From NCBI GenBank assembly GCA_045632125.1, contig JAZQWC010000013.1, forward strand, positions 1-32,729: 32,729 nucleotides of DNA, written 5' to 3'. Under the pieces are notes generated by a model. It ran no database searches, was not told where the DNA came from, and saw only the letters and a program-made list of their open reading frames with translations. This document shows positions 1-6,608 of this stretch, one piece after another. Within the stretch, counting starts at the first letter, position 1; every line of letters begins with the position of its first letter. The DNA is from CALWPV01 sp045632125 (GTDB lineage Bacteria; Bacillota; Clostridia; Lachnospirales; Bianqueaceae). A program made the position numbers and the translations under genes.

Positions 1-264
1 GTGTACATATCTTGTACTCACACTGAAAAGGGGATTTTCCCCAGCATCTCCAACATGGGCAATAACCCCACCGTGGGCGGTGAGTCGCTGAGGATGGAGA
101 CTCATATTCTGGAGTTTTCCGGCGATCTGTATGAGCAGACCGTGCGGGTAGAGCTTTTGAAGTTTGTGCGGCCGGAGCAAAAGTTTGAGAGTGTGCAGGC
201 ACTGCAAAAACAAGTTGCTTTGGATATTACCGCCGCTAAGGAATACTTTATAACCAAGCGCTGA
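1..264 (+). CDS. ribF: RibF C-terminus (riboflavin kinase/FAD synthetase), 5'-truncated
   Basis: Only the last 87 residues lie in the window; the reading frame is open at base 1, so the true start is upstream. The visible part has the riboflavin kinase (flavokinase) signature: an SNMGNNPTVGG-like segment, then METHILEF and the EQTVRVELLKFVRPEQKF stretch, followed by a final helix. RibF phosphorylates riboflavin to FMN, and its N-terminal domain (not visible) adenylates FMN to FAD. The TGA stop at 262-264 sits in a small hairpin with arms at 256-261 and 266-271, too weak to call a terminator. alaS follows after about 65 bases on the same strand, so the two may share a transcript. Confidence 0.93.
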   Translation: MYISCTHTEKGIFPSISNMGNNPTVGGESLRMETHILEFSGDLYEQTVRVELLKFVRPEQKFESVQALQKQVALDITAAKEYFITKR

Positions 265-331
265 GGCGCTTTGAAAATCAGATAGCCGTGAGCGTGTTTC
301 GCGCGCTGCGCGCTATGAAATGGAGAATACT

Positions 332-2971
332 ATGAAGAAATACAGCGTAAATGAACTCAGAGAAATGTATCTTTCTTTCTTTGAATCGAAGGATCATCTG
401 CGAATGAACAGCTTTTCTCTGGTACCTCAGAATGATAATAGCCTGCTGCTGATCAATGCAGGTATGGCTCCTTTGAAACCCTATTTCACCGGTCAGGAGA
501 TCCCGCCTCGTCGTCGTGTGACCACCTGCCAGAAATGTATCCGTACCGGCGATATTGAAAACGTTGGTAAGACTGCACGTCACGGTACCTTCTTTGAAAT
601 GCTGGGTAACTTCTCCTTTGGTGATTACTTTAAGCATGAAGCCATTGGTTGGACCTGGGAGTTCTTGACCAAGGTGGTTGGTCTGGATCCCGATCGTCTG
701 TATCCTTCCGTATATTTGGAAGATGATGAGGCGTTCGATATTTGGAATAAAGAGATTGGCGTTGCTGCTGATCGCATCTTCCGCTTTGGCAAGGAAGATA
801 ACTTCTGGGAGCATGGTGCAGGTCCTTGCGGTCCTTGTTCCGAGGTTTACTATGATCGTGGTGAAAAGTATGGCTGCGGCAAGCCCGACTGTAAAGTAGG
901 TTGCGACTGCGATCGTTTCATGGAAGTTTGGAACAACGTATTTACTCAGTTCAATGGTGACGGCGAAGGCGGTTACGTAGAACTGGACAACAAGAACATC
1001 GATACCGGTATGGGTCTGGAGCGTTTGGCTGTTGTTGTGCAGGACGTTGATTCTATGTTTGATATTGACACCATTAAGGCAATCCGCGACAGCATTTGCC
1101 GCATTGCAGGCGTTGAATATGGCAAGGACGCTAAGAAGGATATTTCCATCCGTGTAATTACCGACCATGTTCGTTCCGTAACCTTTATGACCTCTGACGG
1201 TGTTCTGCCCTCTAACGAAGGTCGTGGTTATGTACTGCGTCGTCTGCTGCGCCGCGCTGCCCGTCATGGCCGTTTGCTGGGCATTAACCGTCAGTTCCTG
1301 GTAGAGGTTGCTGATGTGGTGATCCAGTGCTCCAAGGATGCATATCCGGAGCTGGCTGACAAGATGGAATACATTAACAAGGTACTGACCAGTGAAGAAG
1401 AGAAATTCTATCAGACTCTGGATGGTGGTTTGAATATTCTGCAGGGTTACATGGAAGAGATGAAGGCAAACGGTGAGACCGTGCTGAATGGTGAGCGCGT
1501 GTTCAAGCTGTACGATACCTACGGCTTCCCCACCGACCTGACCGCAGAAATCGTGGAGGAGCAGGGCTTCACCATGGATGAAGAAGGATTTAAGAAGGAA
1601 ATGGAAGCTCAGAGAGAGCGTGCAAGAAGTGCTCGTGGTGAGACCAACTACATGGGTGCTAAGGCTACCATTTACAATGAGCTGGATCCTTCTATGGTTA
1701 CCACCTTTGATGGTTATGACCGTTTGTGGATGATGGATGCTGAGATCCTGGCTATGACCGGAGAAGGCGAGATGCTGTACACCGCTATGCCCGGTACCAA
1801 TGTAACTATCTTCACCGATAAGACTCCTTTCTATGCTACCATGGGTGGTCAGGAAGGTGACCAGGGTACCATTCAGACTGACACCGGTTTGGTACAGGTT
1901 GATAGCACAATTAAGGCCATTGGTGATAAGATCGGTCATGTGGGTGTTGTTATCGATGGTATGGTGACCACCGGTCAGAAGGCTAAGATGGTTGTTAGCG
2001 AAGTGAACCGTATGGCTACCGCTCGTAACCACAGTGCTACCCACCTTTTGCAGAAAGCTCTGCGTAATGTTCTGGGCTCTCATGTTGAGCAGGCTGGTTC
2101 TTATGTAAGTGCTGACCGTCTGCGTTTCGACTTTACTCATTTCCAGGCTATGACTCCTGAGGAGCTGGGCCGCGTTGAGCGTGAAGTAAACCGTCAGGTA
2201 CTGGCAGGTATGAATATTAAGACCGATGTAATGACCATGGAAGAGGCTCGTAAGAGCGGTGCTATGGCTCTGTTCGGTGAGAAGTACGGTGAGTCCGTAC
2301 GCGTAGTTTCCATGGGTGACTACAGCAAAGAACTTTGTGGTGGTACTCATTTGAAGAACACTGCTCAGGTAGGAAGCTTTAAGATCGTTTCCGAAAACGG
2401 TGTTGCTGCCGGTGTTCGTCGTATCGAAGCTTTGACCGGTACCGGTGCTTTGGAATACTACGAGAAGCAGGAGCAGGAACTGAATCAGGTGGCTGCTGTA
2501 CTGAAGTCCAAGAAGGATCGTTTGGTAGAGAGCGCTGAAAGCCTGATGGAGCAGATGAAGGAACTGCAGCGTGAATTGGCTTCTCTGCAGAGCAAGTTGG
2601 CTAGCGGTGCTGCCGATGACATTCTGAAGGCTGCTGAGAAGGTAGGAGAGATCTCTATTCTGACCGCTTACAAGCCTGAGATGGATGCTAACGCTCTGCG
2701 TCAGCTGGGCGATAGCCTGAAGGATAAGTTGGGTGAGTGTGTGATCCTGCTGGCTGGTGGCTCTGATAAGCTGAACTTCGTAGCTATGGCTACCGATGGC
2801 GCTGTTAAAGCTGGTGCTCATGCTGGTAACATCATTAAAGAAGCTGCTAAGACCGCAGGTGGTGGCGGCGGCGGACGTCCTAACATGGCTCAGGCCGGTG
2901 GTAAGGATGCTTCCAAGGCTGAGGCTGCTCTGGAGGCCGGTAAAGCTGTAGCTCTGGCTCAGCTGGGCTGA
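332..2971 (+). CDS. alaS: Alanyl-tRNA synthetase
   Basis: This 879-residue protein is the normal length for bacterial AlaRS, which charges tRNA-Ala and clears mischarged Ser and Gly. It starts KKYSVNELREMYLSFF and shows class II catalytic blocks (INAGMAPLKPYFTG, RRVTTCQKCIRTGD, FFEMLGNFSFGDYFK, EVWNNVFTQFN). The editing domain carries HSATH near residue 566 and CGGTH near residue 667. A coiled-coil and the C-Ala domain follow, ending in a GGGGGGRPNMAQAGGKD motif. I prefer the ATG at 332 over the in-frame ATG at 320, because GGAG at 322-325 is then a ribosome binding site at normal spacing. Codon use is strongly biased (GGT, CGT, CTG), as expected for a highly expressed gene. A long open frame on the opposite strand is a by-product of this bias. 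Confidence 0.98.
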   Translation: MKKYSVNELREMYLSFFESKDHLRMNSFSLVPQNDNSLLLINAGMAPLKPYFTGQEIPPRRRVTTCQKCIRTGDIENVGKTARHGTFFEMLGNFSFGDYFKHEAIGWTWEFLTKVVGLDPDRLYPSVYLEDDEAFDIWNKEIGVAADRIFRFGKEDNFWEHGAGPCGPCSEVYYDRGEKYGCGKPDCKVGCDCDRFMEVWNNVFTQFNGDGEGGYVELDNKNIDTGMGLERLAVVVQDVDSMFDIDTIKAIRDSICRIAGVEYGKDAKKDISIRVITDHVRSVTFMTSDGVLPSNEGRGYVLRRLLRRAARHGRLLGINRQFLVEVADVVIQCSKDAYPELADKMEYINKVLTSEEEKFYQTLDGGLNILQGYMEEMKANGETVLNGERVFKLYDTYGFPTDLTAEIVEEQGFTMDEEGFKKEMEAQRERARSARGETNYMGAKATIYNELDPSMVTTFDGYDRLWMMDAEILAMTGEGEMLYTAMPGTNVTIFTDKTPFYATMGGQEGDQGTIQTDTGLVQVDSTIKAIGDKIGHVGVVIDGMVTTGQKAKMVVSEVNRMATARNHSATHLLQKALRNVLGSHVEQAGSYVSADRLRFDFTHFQAMTPEELGRVEREVNRQVLAGMNIKTDVMTMEEARKSGAMALFGEKYGESVRVVSMGDYSKELCGGTHLKNTAQVGSFKIVSENGVAAGVRRIEALTGTGALEYYEKQEQELNQVAAVLKSKKDRLVESAESLMEQMKELQRELASLQSKLASGAADDILKAAEKVGEISILTAYKPEMDANALRQLGDSLKDKLGECVILLAGGSDKLNFVAMATDGAVKAGAHAGNIIKEAAKTAGGGGGGRPNMAQAGGKDASKAEAALEAGKAVALAQLG

Positions 2972-2990
2972 TAATAAATGATTCATTAAG

Positions 2991-3029
2991 CACTGTCATC
3001 TTCTGAAAGGAAGATGGCAGTGTTTTTTT
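2991..3029 (+). terminator. Rho-independent terminator of alaS
   Basis: A perfect 13-bp stem (arms 2991-3003 and 3010-3022) with a 6-nt loop is followed by seven T residues. It lies 20 bases after the alaS stop. Confidence 0.93.
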
Positions 3030-3090
3030 GTTGCTTTTTCGAAAATCAGATATATAATAAAAATAGCAAGGTGAAAGGAGTAGAACGCAC

Positions 3091-3389
3091 ATGAAACTAC
3101 TTTTCAAACAGCGCTTTTTTTCCTGGTTTGACAGTTATGATATTTACAACGAAGCGGGTTACCCAGTCTATACGGTAAAAGGGCAGCTTTCATGGGGACA
3201 CTGCCTGAAGATATTCGATGCCAATGGCATGGAAGTATAAATCCCATGGGTCAGCAGGTGGCCACCGTGTCCAAACAGCTGCTGAACTGGACCGATACCT
3301 ATGTGATTGATGTGTATAACCCACAGGATGCGTTGTGCGCCCTCATGTTGGTACTGGCCATCGATGCGGAAAAATGCTCAAGAAAATAG
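3091..3389 (+). pseudogene. LURP-one/YxjI-like protein gene with internal deletion and frameshift
   Basis: A good ribosome binding site (GAAAGGAG) precedes ATG 3091. The frame encodes a recognisable N-terminus (MKLLFKQRFFSWFDSYDIYN, then VKGQLSWGHCLKIFDANG) and stops at TAA 3238-3240. In another frame, starting right at that point, the expected C-terminus appears (INPMGQQVATVSKQLLNWTD, then TYVIDVYNPQDALCALMLVLAIDAEK) and runs to TAG 3387-3389. LURP-one/YxjI proteins are about 160 residues with one continuous tubby-like barrel. Here about 60 central residues are missing, and the two ends are joined out of frame near 3230-3240. The function of the family is not established, with membrane or phospholipid-binding folds suggested. 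The ends are well conserved, so the damage is probably recent or an assembly error. Confidence 0.8.
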
Positions 3390-3415
3390 GAAAATAAAAA
3401 TAGAAAATTCTTCTA

Positions 3416-3444
3416 TTGATTTTTGAAACAGAATTACATATAAT
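3416..3444 (+). promoter_or_regulatory. Promoter of the repeat RNA / toxN locus
   Basis: TTGATT at 3416-3421 and a perfect TATAAT at 3439-3444 are separated by 17 bases. Transcription would begin near 3451, just before the two tandem repeats. This is one of the best sigma-A promoters in the window. Confidence 0.75.
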
Positions 3445-3467
3445 AGTAGTGTAGATTGAAAATCTGC

Positions 3468-3539
3468 AAAGCGGTTAGATTGTCCAATTAAAACAGTCGT
3501 TTAAAAGCGGTTAGATTGTCCAACTAAAACAATCGTTTA
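3468..3539 (+). repeat. Two perfect-register 36-bp tandem repeats
   Basis: Copy 1 (3468-3503) and copy 2 (3504-3539) both start AAAGCGGTTAGATTGTCCAA and end CGTTTA. They differ only at T versus C in the centre and G versus A in the right arm of the stem. No third full copy is present; AAGC at 3541-3544 may be a trace of one. Confidence 0.97.
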
Positions 3540-3546
3540 CAAGCAA

Positions 3547-3577
3547 GGGATGGATTTGAAAAGATCCATCCCTTTTT
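3547..3577 (+). terminator. Rho-independent terminator between repeat RNA and toxN-like ORF
   Basis: A perfect 9-bp stem (GGGATGGAT at 3547-3555 with ATCCATCCC at 3564-3572) has an 8-nt loop and five T residues. It sits 29 bases before the toxN-like start, where ToxIN loci carry the terminator that sets the antitoxin-to-toxin ratio. Confidence 0.9.
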
Positions 3578-3605
3578 ACACCTTTAGCGACGGTGGGAGG
3601 TACAT

Positions 3606-3908
3606 ATGGATTGGTATGTAGTCGATAAAGAGTATATTAATTATTTAAAACAATTTGATTCAAAAGTTGGTTATGTAGAATATGGATCAAAGCTAAAATT
3701 GCATTTGGGAATTGTTATGAAGGTACAAAGCTTAGATATTTATTTATTACAAAAAGAAAAGAAGATTATCGATTCTATGCAAGAAATGCTGTACAACAAA
3801 GCAAAAAAGTTATATGCTAAATGTATCAATAGTCCAAATTCAACTCTTACGAATCGGTGTTGTAACTTTTTGTTATTGGAAGAAAAAGCAAAGTTATATA
3901 AAAAATAG
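3606..3908 (+). CDS. toxN: ToxN/AbiQ-family type III toxin, internally shortened (probably inactive)
   Basis: The protein has 100 residues; ToxN/AbiQ endoribonucleases have about 165-185. Residues 1-46 (MDWYVVDKEYINYLKQFDSK, then LHLGIVMKV) match the family N-terminus, and the last 50 (NKAKKLY, then RCCNFLLLEEKAKLY) match its C-terminal helices. The middle of about 65-70 residues is absent. That middle normally has the Ser-Pro-Lys loop with key catalytic residues and the Met-Ile-Pro strand. The gap is in frame, so a short protein could still be made. A ribosome binding site (GGTGGGAGG) precedes ATG 3606. The gene is much more AT-rich than its neighbours, suggesting horizontal transfer. Upstream repeats and terminator fit a ToxIN layout. 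The family assignment comes from recalled motifs. An intact small relative cannot be excluded. Confidence 0.7.
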   Translation: MDWYVVDKEYINYLKQFDSKVGYVEYGSKLKLHLGIVMKVQSLDIYLLQKEKKIIDSMQEMLYNKAKKLYAKCINSPNSTLTNRCCNFLLLEEKAKLYKK

Positions 3909-3920
3909 GAGGAGCCACAC

Positions 3921-4676
3921 ATGTTTAACACTGGACTTGTTTCTATATCATTTCGCTCGTTAACGCCGGAGCAGATCGTCGACTATATGCTGGAAGCCGG
4001 CCTGCGCTATGTGGAGTGGGGCAGTGACGTACACGCAAAAAAAGACGATCACGAAACCCTGCAACGCATTGCTGCTTTGCAGCAGGAAAAGGGGATCGTC
4101 TGCAGTTCTTATGGCACATACTTTCATCTGGGCAAGGAACCTATCAGTGAACTGCCGGAATACATCGCCGCTGCTAAAATTTTGGGCACCAACATTCTGC
4201 GACTGTGGTGTGGTAACAAAAAATCCACTGACTATACTCCCGAGGAGAAGACCGCATTCTTTGAAGAGTGCCGTGCCGCCGCCCACGTCGCCGAGGAAAA
4301 TGATGTCATCTTTTGTATGGAATGCCATAACAATACGTTCACCCAGCTACTGGAGGGCACGCTGGAACTGATGGAAGCGGTAAACAGCCCTGCTTTCCGC
4401 ATGTACTGGCAGCCAAATCAAAATAACAGCGTGGCTGAAAACATTGACTACGCTAATCGCATTGCTGAGTATACCGTGCATATCCATGCCTTCAAGTGGA
4501 TCGGAAGCAATAAATATCCGCTGGCCGAAGGCGCAGCGGATTGGACGGAGTATTTGAAAGCATTTAAAGGAGAGCATGCCGTATTGCTGGAGTTCATGCC
4601 CGATGATAAGCCGGAAAGCTTGAAGCAGGAGGCGGCCACGCTGAATCAGCTGGCACAGGAAGCTGCGAACAACTAA
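3921..4676 (+). CDS. Sugar phosphate isomerase/epimerase-like TIM-barrel protein
   Basis: This 251-residue protein has the xylose isomerase-like (AP endonuclease 2 superfamily) fold. It begins with a barrel strand (NTGLVSISFR) and continues with YVEWGSDVHA, then GIVCSSYGTYFHLG, then LGTNILRLWCGNK. The VIFCMECHNNTFTQ strand follows, with a conserved Glu-Cys-His, then VHIHAFKW, and it ends with VLLEFMPDD. Glu and His residues at strand ends suit a divalent metal site for ketose/aldose isomerisation, but the substrate is unknown. A strong AGGAGG lies before ATG 3921, 12 bases after the toxN-like stop, so readthrough from the toxin promoter could reach it. Base composition returns to the genome norm here, so it is probably not part of the toxin locus. 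Confidence 0.85.
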   Translation: MFNTGLVSISFRSLTPEQIVDYMLEAGLRYVEWGSDVHAKKDDHETLQRIAALQQEKGIVCSSYGTYFHLGKEPISELPEYIAAAKILGTNILRLWCGNKKSTDYTPEEKTAFFEECRAAAHVAEENDVIFCMECHNNTFTQLLEGTLELMEAVNSPAFRMYWQPNQNNSVAENIDYANRIAEYTVHIHAFKWIGSNKYPLAEGAADWTEYLKAFKGEHAVLLEFMPDDKPESLKQEAATLNQLAQEAANN

Positions 4677-4692
4677 ATAGGACCGATAACAG

Positions 4693-4736
4693 TGCCTTGG
4701 AGTCGTACTTGCTACCTCTGAGGCATTTTCTTTTTA
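4693..4736 (+). terminator. Terminator of the TIM-barrel gene, inside the 3' end of the convergent gene
   Basis: A 10-bp stem with two G-U pairs (arms 4693-4702 and 4716-4725) precedes a T-rich run. The right arm and T-run lie within the last codons of the minus-strand oxidoreductase gene, so the two convergent genes overlap functionally here. Confidence 0.6.
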
Positions 4737-6052
4737 TCGTCTGTAGCAGGATTATCGATAAGTTCACCGCTTTCGGTAAATCTTGAACCGTGGCAAGGAC
4801 AATCCCAGGAATGTTCTTCATTGTTATAGGTGAGGGCACAGCCTAGGTGGGGGCAGCGGGGTGTGGTGGGAGTAACAATGCCTACGAAGGATTCAAAGGC
4901 GTTCACTGCCAGCTGTGGGTGCAGCAGACTGCGGGAGGGGGAGAAGACGGAAGAGCAAGGATGCTCCCGGCCTTGTACAAGATCCGTCAAAATCATGGCG
5001 GCTACCATGGAATTACTCATACCCCATTTGTTATATCCTGTAGCCACAAATAGATCCGGTGTATTCTTAGAATACTGCCCAATATACGGAATACGGTCCA
5101 AACTCATGCAGTCCTGGGTAGCCCAGCGGGCTAGGATACGGGAACGGGGAAAGTTCGCTTTAGCAAAGTCTTTCAACACCTGCCAGCCGCCGCCCGGCTT
5201 GCCGGTGCGGTGTCCGCCACCGCCCAGAAGCAGCATATTACCATAGCTTCGAAAAGAAAGTCCATCATTCGCCTCGTCCACATACATGCCCTTTAGGCTT
5301 GGTGCACCTTCCAGTGCCAATACATAGGATCGATGCTGATACAGCTTCAAAAAATAACTGCCGTGTTTATTTAACATGGGAAAATGAGTGGCCACGATCA
5401 TCTTATTGCAGCGGATCTGCCCGCGGTTGGTGATTGCCTTACCCGGCATCAGTTCCAGTACCTTGGTATCCTCATAAATGGGTAGATCCTTCGCCAGGGA
5501 ATAGGCAAACTTTAAAGGGTGAAACTGTGCCTGATCCCTCAGGCAAACTGCACCCATAACGGGAAGGGGGAGCGGCAGCCAAGAGTAAAATTCAGCGGGC
5601 ACTCCCAAACGATTCAAGGTAGCCACTTCTGCTTCTACCTTGCGGCGACTTGCCAGAGAGTATACAAAATTATCTTGCTTCTCATAGTCACAGGGAATGT
5701 CTTGGCAAAGCTGCTCATAGGTCTGGCAGGCCTGAAGCTGAGCTTTTAGATAGAGCCGGGCAGATTCCTCGCCGCTGCGTCGATATAACCGATCATAGAT
5801 CAGCCCGTGCCCAAGGGTGATCTTAGCGGTGGTGTTTTTAGTGATACCGCTGCAGATTTTGTCGGTTTCTATTACAATACAATGAATGCCGACTTTTTTC
5901 AGCATGTGAGCACAGAGAAGACCGGTGAGTCCACCACCGATGATCAATACATCGGTGGCAGAGCTTTCAGGGAGCGGCGCAAAGGAAGGTCGCTGAGTGG
6001 TAGATTCCCAAAGTGATCTTTGAAAACCAGATTTGACAGAATCAGCTTTCAT
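4712..6052 (-). CDS. FAD-dependent oxidoreductase with C-terminal Rieske domain
   Basis: The protein has 446 residues. The N-terminal DAO-type FAD domain shows a Rossmann motif (VLIIGGGLTGLLCAHML, glycines 39-44) and a late FAD-contact segment (LFVATGYNKWGMSNSM). The C-terminal 50 residues are a Rieske domain. Cys400 and His402 (CPHLGC) and Cys418 and His421 (CPCHGS) would hold the 2Fe-2S cluster. Cys405 and Cys420 occupy the extra disulfide positions of bc1-type Rieske proteins. Such FAD-Rieske fusions occur widely in Firmicutes and are annotated as amine or glycine oxidase-like, with unknown substrate. The start at 6052 lies 4 bases after the upstream gene's stop with no strong binding site, suggesting translational coupling. 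The tail (DDKKKMPQR) overlaps a terminator of the opposing gene. Confidence 0.9.
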   Translation of the reverse strand: MKADSVKSGFQRSLWESTTQRPSFAPLPESSATDVLIIGGGLTGLLCAHMLKKVGIHCIVIETDKICSGITKNTTAKITLGHGLIYDRLYRRSGEESARLYLKAQLQACQTYEQLCQDIPCDYEKQDNFVYSLASRRKVEAEVATLNRLGVPAEFYSWLPLPLPVMGAVCLRDQAQFHPLKFAYSLAKDLPIYEDTKVLELMPGKAITNRGQIRCNKMIVATHFPMLNKHGSYFLKLYQHRSYVLALEGAPSLKGMYVDEANDGLSFRSYGNMLLLGGGGHRTGKPGGGWQVLKDFAKANFPRSRILARWATQDCMSLDRIPYIGQYSKNTPDLFVATGYNKWGMSNSMVAAMILTDLVQGREHPCSSVFSPSRSLLHPQLAVNAFESFVGIVTPTTPRCPHLGCALTYNNEEHSWDCPCHGSRFTESGELIDNPATDDKKKMPQR

Positions 6053-6056
6053 ACTC

Positions 6057-6521
6057 TTACGCGGCGTGCTGACGCAGCTTCAAACCCTCTCGCATGGTAC
6101 GTTTTTCTAAGCGGATCAGTTCACCCACCAGCTGTTGGGCAGAGTTCTTGGCTAAAGGATACTTGCGCAGATTCTTCATTAATGAATGCAAAGCCATGCG
6201 GGAGCCTAAAATTAAGGTCTTGGCAATACGTCGATCTGGATTGCGGCGGCACACATCCATGGCCACCATGCGGCTGCGCATTTTGTCCATAATACCGATG
6301 TCTTCCGGAGCGGTTAAATAGGGTCGCATGGCTTCCGCCGCTAATGACATGATGCGTCTGTGTTCATGAGCCAGATCCAACAACATATTCTTGGTATCAG
6401 TATCGTGTGCCCGTTCCAGCAGACGGTGCACACTGTCAATGCCCATCTGGCAGCCTTGATATACATGGTTCAGCAATCGCTGGGTGTCGGCGGAAATGGG
6501 CATAGCTAAATTGGTTTTCAT
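6057..6521 (-). CDS. Small helical protein of unknown function, operon partner of the Rieske oxidoreductase
   Basis: The protein has 154 residues and I do not recognise a family with certainty. It is predicted almost entirely helical: a start with LLNHVYQGCQMGIDSVHRLL, a LAHEHRRIMSLAAEAMRPYL helix with a Glu-His-x-x cluster, and a basic tail. The layout resembles small ferritin-like four-helix bundles (DUF2383-type), but the paired metal motifs are not clear. I chose ATG 6521 because AAGGGAGG lies 8 bases upstream; the frame is open further upstream without a better site. Its stop is 4 bases before the oxidoreductase start, so the two are probably co-translated. Its leader can fold to hide the ribosome binding site (see 6529-6585). 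Confidence 0.75.
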   Translation of the reverse strand: MKTNLAMPISADTQRLLNHVYQGCQMGIDSVHRLLERAHDTDTKNMLLDLAHEHRRIMSLAAEAMRPYLTAPEDIGIMDKMRSRMVAMDVCRRNPDRRIAKTLILGSRMALHSLMKNLRKYPLAKNSAQQLVGELIRLEKRTMREGLKLRQHAA

Positions 6522-6528
6522 ATATAAA

Positions 6529-6585
6529 AATCCTCCCTTAGAACTGAATAAAACTTTACGTTTAGTTTGGTTCGAAGGGAGGATT
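6529..6585 (-). promoter_or_regulatory. Leader hairpin that would sequester the ribosome binding site
   Basis: On the minus strand the segment at 6585-6575 is the perfect 11-base complement of the ribosome binding region at 6539-6529 (AAGGGAGGATT). After one A/G mismatch, 4 more pairs follow (6570-6573 with 6541-6544), leaving a loop of about 25 nt. A TATAAT-like -10 lies at 6602-6597, so the transcript could start right at the hairpin. This suggests translational control by temperature, a small RNA, a protein or a ligand; none is identified. Confidence 0.6.
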
Positions 6586-6608
6586 CTCATTCTACAATTA
6601 TAAAAAAA

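Larger units (their letters stand above)
3451..3578 (+). ncRNA. toxI: Putative ToxI-type antitoxin RNA (two 36-nt tandem repeats plus terminator)
   Basis: Between a consensus promoter and the toxN-like ORF lie two head-to-tail 36-nt repeats (3468-3503 and 3504-3539) differing at two positions, with no spacer between them. Each repeat can form a short stem, GATTGT with ACAATC in the second copy and GATTGT with ACAGTC (one G-U pair) in the first. A strong terminator follows at 3547-3577. In type III toxin-antitoxin systems the antitoxin is an RNA of tandem repeats, 36 nt in ToxI of Pectobacterium. It lies between the promoter and a terminator directly upstream of the toxin gene, and some readthrough expresses the toxin. 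The match of order, repeat length and spacing is strong. The low repeat number and the degenerate toxin suggest a decaying locus. The transcript is predicted, not shown. Confidence 0.72.

Noticed and set aside
320..331. Upstream ATG for alaS
   Set aside because: Starting at 320 would consume the GGAG at 322-325, which is ideally placed as the ribosome binding site of ATG 332.
278..2986. 902-codon open frame on the minus strand
   Set aside because: It mirrors alaS exactly and arises from that gene's biased codons; the translation is low-complexity and matches nothing.
3468..3539. Possible CRISPR array from 36-nt repeats
   Set aside because: The repeats are directly adjacent with no spacers, there are only two, and no cas genes are near. 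Promoter, terminator and downstream ORF fit a toxin antitoxin RNA better.
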